In this document: one piece after another, positions 41,572-52,335 of the stretch
Position numbering within the stretch: position 1 is the first letter of the stretch
Layout of the letters: each line of letters starts with the position of its first letter
NCBI GenBank assembly: GCA_963995505.1
Contig: OZ023194.1
Coordinates: 15,682,428-15,746,427, forward strand
Length of the DNA: 64,000 nucleotides
Source of the DNA: Hypericum androsaemum
Lineage: Eukaryota > Streptophyta > Magnoliopsida > Malpighiales > Hypericaceae
Direction of reading: 5' to 3'
Position numbers and translations under genes: made by a program
Notes under the pieces: generated by a model
Databases searched by the model: none
What the model was told of the DNA's origin: nothing
What the model saw: the letters and a program-made list of their open reading frames with translations, nothing else

Positions 41572-42804
41572 TTCATATTTGTTTTGAATCTCTTAATTAC
41601 ACTGTAAAGTTGGGGGGAGACCCATGTAGTGTCATCTATGGATTAATTTCGCTTTTTAATCTGAAATTATTAGTCCATCCATTAATTCAGTAGTGTTTAT
41701 ACTTTTTGTGTGAAATCTTTCGGTATCGTTTGGTTTCATATTTGCATTTTAGAGACCGATCTCCTCTTATATAGGTGTCTACATGTTACAGCATGGAAAT
41801 ATAAGAAGTTTTCAGACTTTAATAGTATAAAGTTTAGTTTAATTAGACAGCAGTCTATATAAGATGTATAGTGGGCCCCAATTGTAAAAGCTCCTCCTTC
41901 GGAGAGAGCAAGGCACCAAAATCGTAAAATGCAGGCGAAGGTTGGTCTGAAGTGAAAATCGGAAAACTTAAAGGGGTATATATGTAATTAGACAGATAAG
42001 AGGCGCGTGTCTCTGCGTTTCTTTATAAAACTATCAAATGAAATTACGAGATTAATCCACCAACAACGTGCTTGTTTTCAAATAACCCTTGATAAGATAA
42101 CAATCCACATTAGTTGCAAGATTTTAGCCTAATAGGACTGATCAGCTGGATTTTTTTCCTTTCATTTTTCTTGTCTTCCTTTTTACTACTGAGCAAGTTT
42201 TCCATCGCATTATTTCAGGGTCCCTAGGTAGAAGTTACGAAAAAATCACATAATTTTTCTCAGATTTATTGACCAGCTCACTTTTTTTATAACTGGATTT
42301 TTTTTATAAGTAGAAGTTTTATATAACTCCAAGATTACAATTTGCAAAGATATTAAATTATACAAAGCGTCTATTCCAAAATCGTCTAATAAATAGATTA
42401 TTTTCTGTTTGCCTAATTTATTAGTAGATTTCTTCTACAATTTGAGCACCGGTCTGCTATGCAAGTTCAAATCGTCATATATCATATCTCATCGACAAGT
42501 TTCTTTGTTGACGATTTGAACTTTTTCACTTGTACAAGGGAAAAAGTGTCATTTCATTTGTAATCTCAACAACACCATCCCTTGTACTTCTTTTTAGGAT
42601 ATATTAGGACTCAAATTGGAACAAAATTTTGAGAGAGGTGCATGTAATGAACGCAATACGAACAGAGTTATTGAATGTATTACGCATTAGTACTTATAAA
42701 AAAAATGTATTACACGTTAAAATATCTCCATCCAATTTAAATTAACTTTAAAATTTTCTGCAACTTATAAGCTCGAGCCAGCATATGGCGGGAATAAGCT
42801 ACGA
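41572..42804. other. Spacer between the two ATL genes
   Basis: Shared 3' flanks of two convergent genes, AT-rich. No repeat ends or RNA gene recognised. Confidence 0.6.
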
Positions 42805-43275
42805 CTATGGAGGGATAAGCTTGTTTTGAGTGAGATGATGGAGCTGATCAAGAGAGGACCTGCAAAGAGGGCAGCTCGACCGGGTAGCGAGCCACTTGTC
42901 GACACATTCGGAGTGATAAGCGTGGGTGCATCGGGGCAACACCTTCACCTCCTCTCCCTCCAGGAAAAGCCCCAAACATATTGCACATTCACTCCCCAAG
43001 ACACCCTCTCGATCAGCCGCCGCCACCACGGTGATGGGCAGACTGCCAAGGATCGCGGGGGAGCTGGTTGAAGTAGTAGTTGATGGGTAGTGCGGGTGGC
43101 GGTAACGGCAGACCCAGTGCACGTAGAGGACGAAGGTGGCGACGAGAAGGACGACGGAGAGAATGATGGTAACCGTGAGGAAGATGCTTTGTTTGTCTAG
43201 TTGGAGGTGGCCCGGAGGAGGAGAGGAGTGTGAAGTGATCATCAGGTGAGGGAGCAGGGGAGTTTGAGCAGCCAT
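42805..43275 (-). CDS. RING-H2 finger protein, ATL family (short form)
   Basis: Intronless; 156 codons from the ATG at 43275 (MAAQTPLL). The frame is open to an upstream ATG at 43374, which would add 33 Thr/Pro/Asn-rich residues; I prefer the downstream start because the transmembrane segment (about 31-52, IFLTVTIILSVVLLVATFVL) then falls near the N-terminus as in other ATLs. RING-H2 ligands are C97, C100, C116, H118, H121, C124, C135 and C138, ending KWLATRSSCPLCR. A GSLPITVV stretch stands in for the GLD motif. Predicted membrane E3 ligase; target unknown. Confidence 0.9.
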   Translation of the reverse strand: MAAQTPLLPHLMITSHSSPPPGHLQLDKQSIFLTVTIILSVVLLVATFVLYVHWVCRYRHPHYPSTTTSTSSPAILGSLPITVVAAADREGVLGSECAICLGLFLEGEEVKVLPRCTHAYHSECVDKWLATRSSCPLCRSSLDQLHHLTQNKLIPP

Positions 43276-43617
43276 AGCATGGGTGAGATGAGTTTGGGTC
43301 TGGTCTGGTCTGGTCAAGTTGGGGGAAGAGATGTAGTTTAAGAGTATGGTTGGTTTGTTGGGTGGACAAGACAAGGAAGGGGATGGGCAGAGGAGGAGGA
43401 AGGTGTAGAGACTAGAGAGTATGGCAAGTGGGGTTGGAGCTAGTAATTGCTCACATCAACTTTCCAGTTTCAGGGTAGGTAGGTAGTAGTTGATTAGGCA
43501 TTCTCTTACACCCTCCTCTTATTTTCTGATTGCGAAAATTCATCTTACGATACTATCCAAAATAGGACACAACCCCTTGAAAAATAAAAATAAAAAGACA
43601 AAGACAAAAGAATAAGG

Positions 43618-43691
43618 TGGTCCCGGCGGGGCTCGAACCCGCGACCTTCGGCTCATAAGACCAACGCTCTAACCAACTGAGCTACGGGACC
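43618..43691 (-). tRNA. tRNA, anticodon UAU by position (tRNA-Ile)
   Basis: The minus strand folds into a complete cloverleaf: acceptor GGTCCCG pairs exactly with CGGGACC, D arm GCTC/GAGC, anticodon stem TTGGT/GCCGA with loop CTTATGA, variable loop AGGTC, T arm GCGGG-TTCGAGC-CCCGC, discriminator A. Internal A box (TAGCTCAGTTGG) and B box (GGTTCGAGCC) are good. A T run for Pol III stop follows (about 43603-43606). The loop places UAU in the anticodon. The anticodon stem has two G-U pairs and position 37 is G, odd for an Ile tRNA, so the amino acid is less sure than the gene. No intron. Confidence 0.92.
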
Positions 43692-44374
43692 ATTTTTGTT
43701 CTTTATTTACGTTATGTTTTATATAATCATTATATTTCTAATCTTAAAACGACAAAGGCTTCAAAGTTAAAAGCAACACTCCTTTTCTTTTTTTGAGTAA
43801 CAGGTGTATTTCACAAGTAACGCAATTACGAGAGCGCGTTCCATAGAAGATAAAATCACTTGCTATTGATGGATTAACTAACTGAGCTGTGAGTTTACCG
43901 GCAAGTTATTGTGGCTAAAGGTGATAGTAGTTTTTTTTTTCCTAATCTGAACTCGTTCAAAATAAAACCAGAATTCTCTTAATTATCTAGCACTACAATT
44001 CTCATAATTATATTTTTTTCCATACTCGAAATCTACAAATTCAAATCTCACGACTCTCTTACAGATTGATAGTAGCTTCAGACGGTGGTTCAAACGAGTT
44101 CCGTCCGGAAGATGAAAGCTAGCAAGTAGTAAGTTTTTGTCTGGAAACAGAGAGAGCAAAAGCCACAAAGCGGTGAGACGTTGATTCCCTTTGAAGTCAT
44201 CGTTTCATATCTTGTTCTGAAACTTTACATGCCGAGGATCTTGCCAATGTAGTCACATCAAGGCAAAGCTTCCGGAGAGCTGATTTAGACATGCCTGGTT
44301 TGGCAGACAAAGCGAGGGACCTCGTTGTTCACAATGGCGTTCCCTCAATACTGTTGTCTTGCAAGTCTGCGCCA
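43692..44374. other. Spacer and SGF11 3' flank
   Basis: No gene recognised. The last ~150 bases are probably the SGF11 3' UTR. Confidence 0.6.
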
Positions 44375-45517
44375 TTAGTCTTCAGCCGTGCCATCTGGGT
44401 ACTCCTCTTTCGGAACACCAGATACTCCGTTACGTACGTGATTGACGGTTGCTGGATTTGAATAGGGAGAGTACGTCGAAGCAGGTGTGCGAGATTGCCT
44501 GGTCAGTGCTGCAGTGCTACTTCTGGTTGCCTTGAGACGAGCCTTTCGACCCTGCAGAGGACATCAGAGAATACTGTTCACAAGGAGAAATGGTTGCAAA
44601 AACTGTTTTGTTTTGCATTTTATTATTCCAACATTGTTGCGAGAATAATCAATCCTAACTCTCGACGATAAACAGAAGAGCAGGAATATCAAGACAGCAG
44701 CAGAAAAGTACAAGCTCAAAGAGTAAAGCAGTCCCTTCAAGGACAAAGAACAGAAAAGAGTTGGGGAGTCACCTTTCCCATACACTTCTCTAGATGTGGT
44801 GCAAACCTTCCAGCCACGATCGACCGTCCACAGTTCATGCACTCGAATACTTCAGCTGCAACAGGTGGATGAGTTTGTCCAAAGATGTCCACTACATATT
44901 TACCATTTGTTTCACCATTGTTACTGTTATCAGCTACCCTACCACGTGCTTGGACTGACAACCTCACTTCTTCTTCCTCATCCTCGAACTTGCGATCGAG
45001 ACCCAATCTTGTTATTCGATGACACTCAGAAGCAACATCAACAATAATGGAATCAACAAGATCCGCAAAAAATTGCGATGAGATCTGTCAAAAGATAATA
45101 ATCCTGTCAACTTCTAAAGATATAGGACTGTAAAACATAGAGAACACTTGTTAGATTTTCATACAATTACTGATAAACAGAAACTTGTTGCAACAGCTAC
45201 CCCATCCCCATGTCATACTCATTGTCCCTCTTGATATGCAGTTTCATGCGCCCCATAATTTATCGTCTTAGTAATCCACCTAGTTTAAATCATCAATCTA
45301 CGACTCGTAATGTTGCCATTCAATAATCTCGGTTCGATACCATACAAAACGATTAGCAAATGAATCCAAAGCAACTAGTTTTGAGAAGTCATTGACTTGT
45401 GATGAAGACTTCAGAGAGCAGTAGCAACCCGTTGCTTCCGTAGGGGATATTACTATTAACGGTAGGGGTAAGTACCTGACTACGCGGAGACATGTTATCC
45501 TCATTTGGGAGAGACAT
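44375..45517 (-). CDS. SAGA-associated factor 11 (SGF11)
   Basis: Minus-strand exons 45517-45476, 45084-44773 and 44551-44375 join to 176 codons. SGF11 is a small subunit of the SAGA deubiquitinase module, which removes ubiquitin from histone H2B in the nucleus; in plants it works with ENY2 and UBP22. Start MSLPNEDNMSP, an N-terminal helix region FFADLVDSIIVDVASECHR, then VDIFGQTHPP and the defining Sgf11 C2HC zinc finger with C96, C99, H111 and C115 (CMNCGRSIVAGRFAPHLEKC), followed by a basic GRKARLK tail. Length and motifs match the Arabidopsis protein I recall. Splice sites are GT-AG and frames close exactly. A leader intron probably separates a 5' UTR exon near 45980-46050. Confidence 0.95.
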
Positions 45518-46978
45518 CAGTCCTTCAACAAATTACAGCAGCATTAATTAGAATTTACCAACAAGAGCTTTAAAGAATAACATGATCAACGATAATCTTT
45601 GCAAGCACAGCTTGGATAACAGCCGAGGAACGAGCTCATCGAAATACTCCTCTAACATTCACACGGACACCTCCTACACTAGTTGGATCCGTTCCGACAC
45701 AAGATTGATTCGATTCCCCCAAAGGCAATACCCCCTAATATAGTACATATACATCTCCTTAAAAACACTTCCAAGAACAGGAACTCAATAAGAATCCTGA
45801 ACTAACACCCGAAGAAAATTAGTGCAGAAACCCTAGATCGCAACCATTCAGAAGCTTCTGAACCAACGGCAATAACCATCGGGCAGCTAACAGTACAGTT
45901 AGCGAGAAGATCCCCCTAACACAAGACAATAATCGATATATTTCGGAGAAGCCGTTACCTTTAAAGGAGGTCAATACCTTGGCCGCTATTTCTCGCCGCC
46001 GTCTCCGCTCTCTTTTTTTCCTTTTTTTTTCTCCTTCTGGGGAGAAAAGTGGGAGCGAATCAGAATTGGAGATGCATCGGGGAGAAAGGAGGGTCTCATG
46101 GACAAATTACTATTTTGGTCCTCAACTTTTGAACATTCTTTCCATTTCTGTCGAATGATTTGGAGAAATGATTAATCGATACATCCAGTTCGAAAGATGG
46201 CTACGGTAAACACCCAACCATGTAATGTACGGTTTATTTTATGACGAATTGAAGAGTATTTACATATCGCAACAAATACTATTACGTTTTTAAATTTTTG
46301 AATTTGAGATTTGATTAAAATAGAGCGACGTCTTTGATAAATGTATGGACCTCGGTAAGAAAATTCAGTTATGAGAACAGAGCTGAGAGCAACAAAACAT
46401 GAGACTCCCTCCAAACCACGTGACAGGACCACCAACACCAAGGACGAGTCGTGTAATGTTTAGTACAAGGGCAGCTTAATTTCTTTGATGAAGACGGACT
46501 CAACACCCTTGAATCAATGTTGGAGTACTCAAGTTGCTAGAAACTTTAAAGCACTTGAGAGTTGAGACTGCAAGTCAACACCCTTTACACTTGCAGGAAA
46601 GTTACCACATCAGATGTTGCTCTGTAGCTCAGAAGTTGCATAATTCTACCCAATTGTAAATCAAAATATGACCCAACACCAAGAAATACGTCTTCTCAAT
46701 TCAAGAAATAACCAAATTTCGGCGTGAATTAGCGATGCAATTTGACATACCATATCATAATGCTATAGTTCTATTAATACAACGGTCATTGACCTCTTTA
46801 TTTAGTAAACTCTTTATGTAGTAAAGAATAATAGACAAAGATGAGTCTACGCTTGTTCATTTTTTTTAACAAGACGGAGATTACAATATCACTAGACATT
46901 GGAGGCCCAAATTAACTGTTAAGATAATGCAGTAGTTAGCATTAACAATACAGACTTAAAAGTTACAACGTTTTCACA
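45518..46978. other. SGF11 leader region and spacer
   Basis: The purine-rich minus strand near 45960-46060, with GGCCAAG followed by GTATTG, suggests a 5' UTR exon and leader intron of SGF11. From 46100 to 46978 nothing is recognised apart from the 3' flank of the next gene. Confidence 0.5.
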
Positions 46979-49014
46979 TCAAAAGATAAGACTTCCCATT
47001 GCTATTGAAGTCACGGTAACAGTGAGATTGTCATCGAGCTCGGTGCTAATAGGAAGCGACTCTACAAGAGCGGAGGCAAGAGACACGATGAGGAAACCAA
47101 GTACCATTTCCCAGCTTTCCTGAACAAATCCGAAGGTTGCAAAGTAGTGCATGAACCTGATACAATAGAAACCGATCAGCAACTAAGACATTGTGATACT
47201 ACCTCGGCCTCACTGAAAATAGAAGCAAAAGATTAGAATCGAGGGATAAGAAGAGAGCGGAAACATACCCAAGCGATGCTACGAACCCAGAAACAACCAT
47301 AGCAATACTACCTGCAACAGACTTATTTTGGTTGTAAGGAAGTTTCACAGTGCCAAAACGTCTGCCAACAATGTCTGCCATTCCTGGAAAAAATGCAATA
47401 CGAAAGCCTCTCAACTATGACTTCAACACTGGGCGAAAAAAACCAGTAGCTACACAAACCAAACGTCAAATCTGCAAGAAACAAAGAGCAAGTGACTGCA
47501 TACCATCTCCAGCACAAAGGTTACATACTGCTGCAATTGCAATGGGAGAAGTCCTCCAGTAGAATATGCAAGCAAATGTGATAGTAGCAGCATAATAGAG
47601 TGGGCCCTTGAGAAGTTCTCTGAGGCATGAAAGCAGCCAGGAATCAGTTAATCATTACCCAGAATCAACACGAACTTTTTTTGTGTGTGTGTGTGCAGGC
47701 AAACATCATCCAGTATTTATCCAAATTGAACGCCTAAGGAGGACAAAGATGTAAAAGATTCACATCTAGAAACCCCAATTGTATAGTACAATTCACCAAG
47801 TGAAAGAGACCTCCAAATCTGCAGGAGGAAAGATTGAGAGAAACCCACAAAAACATTAGAAAGAGTAGCAACCTGCGATCACCGTATCTACTCATTGATT
47901 TCACAGTGGCGTCATCTTTCCAGATCCCAGATCCTATGAGAAGCATCCTTATTATGTTGACACCGGGAGTGAGAGCTGCCAAAGCCACTCCCTGATAACC
48001 ATCACTGCATCAAGCAACAGCCATTTCATCACGATCACGGGGAGATACATGGAGCAGAAAGAGAGAGCACCCTCCGTTAAGCCAAAAAAGAATCACCTGA
48101 AAAGTGGCCAGCAAAGTATGAAAGCCAGTCCGATGGTAATATGCACGAGTTTCCTATTCAGCTTCTGAACAACAATGAACGGCCCCGAATCATCAACAAG
48201 TGCACGCTTTCCGTGTGGATGAACTTGCAGCTTACTCTACCCAGGTACACAACAGATAAAAAAGCACAAAAAGAGAGGAATAGTAGAGCAACAGGTGGGG
48301 AAATGGCATCTCCCAGCTGATCATATGACCTGGTTCTTTTCGGATTAACCCACCCCGAGAGGAAACGGGAACACCTAAACCGAAATCACTAGCTCACCCT
48401 TTCTCATTTCCATTAGCAATATCGGCCTTGAACTAACTTCATTGGGGGAACTCAAACAAAGTAGAGGCGCGCGCGCGTGGTGAAAGCTCTATCTACCTAC
48501 CAGTTGAGATCTGTGGGCAAACTCTCACTCACCAGTTGATCTACCTAAGGCTGGGTTGGTTTTGCAAAGAAACAAACGGAGGTTTAGAAAGGAAAAAAAA
48601 AGGGACAAGAAATTAGAACCGAACCTGGTCAAAGAGGTTTCGTTTAGCGGTCTCCTCCCAGAGGCGGAGGAGAGAGACGGCGACGGCGACGGAGAACCCC
48701 GTGGCGTAGAGGTCGGATACAATAGGGTTGGAGTGGAGCATCATTGAACAGGGTCGCACTGGTACCACCCGCTGCTGCTGCTGCCGCCGCCTTTTCAGGT
48801 TGCTGACGTGGAGGGCTTCAAACCCAAACCCCAACCCCTTGACGGTGAAGCGATGAGAAGATGAAGATGAAGAAGGTGAGAGTGGAAGTAGTAGTAGGAG
48901 GCTAGTGTGGGATTGGAGACGGTTGGAGGAGGCCGCATTTAGTTGGAGTTGGGGCCGGTGCACCCACCACTTAACAAGAGCGGGAGAAGAGGAGGTAGCA
49001 GCTCCCATTCCCAT
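46979..49014 (-). CDS. Farnesol/phytol kinase, chloroplastic (FOLK-like)
   Basis: Minus-strand exons 49014-48625, 48164-48097, 48004-47873, 47619-47504, 47383-47269 and 47156-46979 join to 332 codons. The family (VTE5, VTE6, FOLK) phosphorylates isoprenoid alcohols; FOLK acts on farnesol, VTE5 on phytol for tocopherol synthesis. The N-terminus (about 1-85) is Ser/Arg-rich like a plastid transit peptide. Several hydrophobic segments follow, with family blocks RKLVHITIGLAFILCWPLF, ALTPGVNIIRMLLIGSGI, KSMSRYGDRRELLKGPLYY, GDGMADIVGRRFG, KLPYNQNKSVAGSIAM and ALVESLPISTELDDNLTV. Adjacency to SGF11, as in Arabidopsis (At5g58560 next to At5g58575, from memory), favours FOLK over VTE5, but substrate cannot be read from sequence. 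All introns GT-AG. Confidence 0.93.
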
Positions 49015-51070
49015 GTCTAGTACTAGTCTCCACTTTAATAAGGCTAGTAAATGCGAGCTTTCCCATATTGTCACTTCCTGGGGATTTTCACTTCGTCCTC
49101 TTCTTAGGTACACCACACCCACTATTCTATTCTATTGTATTGGATTTGTCCAGCAGAAGCCCGGCTTTTCTTTCTCTAATCGCCATGGGTTTGGGATTCG
49201 GGGGATGTTGCTAATCCCAATTTTTTTTTGCCCCTTTTACTTGAGTATACCAAGGCAAGGCAAGGAGATATTATCATAAGACCACCCGCTGCAGCGACCA
49301 AACGCTCGCGCGGGTGGTTTGTTTATTATTATAAAAAAAAAATGAAAAGAAAAAGAGGACGAGTGGTCGAGCGATGCTTGCCGTCTGATCGTTGTTCGCG
49401 AGTGACCAAACGGTCACGTGGGCTTTTTTTTCTTCTCTTTATTTATTTATCTATTTAGTTCCACTTGACATAATATTATTCGTTAAAAATAGATATTTTT
49501 GGATAATATTTTCGTGGTTATCTAAACAGAACTTATCCTTAGCAAAACTATAAAAAAATTATGAAAATTATTATTTTTCAAATCTCTAATAATTCGTATT
49601 CGTAATTTATCATTTCCGACTTCTATTTGTATCTCAAGTATTTCTATCTAATTTAGTATTCTAAAAAATGATAGTTGATAATATGTGGATGTGATAGAAA
49701 TTAATTGTTTATTCTGAAAATTGGGTTGCTGGTGTGGATAGAAAAATATGTAATTAGATTGGATTGAATTTGGTATGGATAAGAAATGAATTAATTGTTT
49801 ATTCCATGAACTAGATTGAGTGGGTGGGTAATTTAAGAGACACAAGTTTATTATACATACATACAATACAAGGGTCTTTTGTGGGTCTCTTGGCGAGTCA
49901 GTCCAAAATGGAAATGCGCCTCTCTACAGCTTGGCAGTATTTTTGTCATCGATATAAACAAAAGTGATAGGAAATTCAAGAACTTTTAAGAATGCACTAT
50001 TAAAATATCATCTTAATATATAGTTTTGAAATTAACAAAAACTATATCTAAATGCTCTAAAAGTTTGATACAGTTAATAATTGTACATTTTTTAAATACC
50101 GCGTGACATCCTCGGTTTTTTTTAATACTATGGTATCTTATTCAATTCAAATTCGAACTAAATGAGTCTTTAAAAATTATAGTTTTAATAAATGCGGTCC
50201 GACTGGTTGGACTGCAAATTGCCTTAGAAAGCGGGTCATTTTTTTATGGATTATACGGCCTCCGGTCGGACTGGGCAGTTCGTCCTAGTTTTTACTCGAC
50301 CCGTCTAGTCTGACTAAATTTTATCCAGATCAGCAAAAATTAAAATAAATAAGTCGTATCAGATGCTCGATTTCTCCAAATCAATAAAGAAAAGTAGACT
50401 TTATATACTATAAATTGGTTGATATTTCTAAAACGTGAATTTAGAAATCTATATTTCGACTATTTTGGTCTATATATTATCAAATAATAGTAAAAAAATC
50501 AGGTCCGACCGATAGTCTGACTGGTCGAATCGGATGACCCAGAGGACGGACCAAAATTCGGGTCGTACCAAAATCCATATTTTAAAACTATGTTAAAAAA
50601 TATAAAATTCTTTTAACAAGTATTTAATAGTATTTTCAAGAACTTAAACTTAAGAAACTCCACTGCAAATCAAAATTTATTACCACCATCGAGCAAATAG
50701 CTGGGAAGCTATCTGTATACTTTAGCTTACCAAAATATTCCATTTATTAAAGTTTAATTGCCTATATCAATCATGCAGACAGAGAAGTGGATTCGTTACC
50801 CAAATAAACCTCTCTGGAACTTTTATTAAAGAGTATTTGGTATACGGGTACAAACAAATTATAATTCGAGGGAGGTACAAATAGTGGTGTAAAATTTACA
50901 TTTCAGGACAAAAAAGTGTTTCTTACTTTATATTTCCCCGTATCTCTTGCAAAGAATAAATTGCAGACCAGGTGAGCTAAATCCAATTTTTTCTCCATAT
51001 AAACGGAACAGAAAAGCGAATTCCGGAACGGAGGTGGAAATCCAAAAAAGAGCACAACTTGGGAATAGGG
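49015..51070. other. AT-rich spacer with a possible decayed element
   Basis: No gene. About 50183-50598 is bounded by inverted ATAGTTTTAATAAATG and CATATTTTAAAACTAT and filled with GGTCCGACTGG/GGTCGGAC-type inverted words, as in plant MITEs. I could not define target duplications, so this is only a candidate. Confidence 0.45.
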
Positions 51071-51737
51071 ATGGCAGAAATGCCGATACCTCGTGGGTCA
51101 GACCCTACTCTTATTTTACAAATTTAGGGTATATTAATTTTGACTGGGGCTAGGGTAGGGTATGAGTATGGATATGAGTATGGGTCTATGTTTCGAAGTA
51201 GGGTCTAGGGGGCTTTGGATTGGGTACGGAGTGAAGGAATTGATTCCGAACGGTTTGGAGTGAAGGGAGACCGCAGCGGCAAGCGCAAGTATGTGATAAT
51301 GGCAAGCGTAGTTATGTGATAATGGCAAATACAGTTATGTGATAATGGCATTTGTTTTTTAAAAACGGCAAGTCCCCGTTGATGATAATGGTACGCATAG
51401 TATTTTTATTTTGGTCCCCGTATTTTAGCATTTTTACAAAAAGGTCACAATGGCATGCGCAGTTATGTGATACTGGCATGCGCAGTTATGTGATAATGGC
51501 ATTTGTATTCAGCCTGTGTTTGTGCGTGACTTTTTTTATTTTGGTCCCTATATTTTAGCGCATTTGCAAAAAAGTCCTCTCGTGTCTTCATTCCAAATAG
51601 TTCGGAAATAGTGGCATTCCGTACCCAATCCATACCCGGTCTAGGGTAATGTATGAATCTATAGTTAGACCATGTGGGTCGGACCCTACACTTACATTTT
51701 TACCCACTTTAGACACTACCATAACTAAACCCTAATT
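51071..51737. repeat. Decayed TAGGGATGGCA-type MITE hosting a nested element
   Basis: The sequence from about 51067 (TAGGGATGGCAG) carries GTGGGTCAGACCCTAC, repeated as GTGGGTCGGACCCTAC near 51680. It ends near 51727 in TACCATAACTA, loosely matching an inverted terminus. It is split by the element at 51211-51637. Confidence 0.45.
51211..51637. mobile_element. 427-bp MITE with 9-bp target duplication and internal 23-bp repeats
   Basis: Perfect 9-bp flanks GGTCTAGGG lie at 51202-51210 and 51638-51646. The ends GGCTTTGGATTGGGTACGG and, reverse-complemented, GGGTATGGATTGGGTACGG are inverted repeats extending about 50 bp. The core has five copies of a 23-bp unit (GGCAAGCGTAGTTATGTGAT then AAT): three at 51278-51346 and two at 51452-51497. 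A 9-bp duplication suggests Mutator-type movement. No ORF. Related to the element near 59.97-60.27 kb. Confidence 0.75.
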
Positions 51738-52335
51738 AGTTCCTATTCATAATATATATAATATACTTTATTGAGGACTACCTTATCTTCTCAAATAAAT
51801 TTTTTTCATTTTCGTAAATGGTAGGGAAAGATCCTATCTCATTTTTTATAGGTCAATGATTTAATTTTCAACTCTTGCAAAAATAGAAAAATTTTGTTGA
51901 GAAAAAAACAAAACCTAAAATTATCTAAAATCCTAAAATTTAGGCCCAACTACCTAAATTTAAAATTCATCAAAAATGGCATTATTTTTACCTAAACTTG
52001 AACCATCGTTCATCCATTTATTATCAATATTGTTGATAGGTGATCAATAGACTAATCCAATGTTTTAAAAAACAAAACCAGAGAGCGAACCAAAAAATTT
52101 CTTTTTTTTATTCACCCAGTCTAATCCGTCAGATAAAAAGATTAAATAAAAATATATAACTGTATTACAATTTCTAATAATTATAAATATAACATGATTT
52201 TAGTACAAAATTTATAATTTATAAATATTAAAATCATAATTTAATTATTGGACTGCTCCGAAAAGATTCTACCAAAGATTTCTCATAATTTAGTACCAAA
52301 GATTCTCCGAGTAGATTTCTCAAATAAATAAAAAA
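51738..52335. other. AT-rich spacer
   Basis: Very AT-rich with no feature I can support. Confidence 0.6.

Noticed and set aside
43853..43910. Possible second tRNA (CTGAGCT-like word)
   Set aside because: No acceptor or T-arm pairing can be made; likely chance.
51278..51497. Possible CRISPR-like array of 23-bp repeats
   Set aside because: The repeats are directly adjacent without spacers and lie inside a plant MITE in a nuclear genome.
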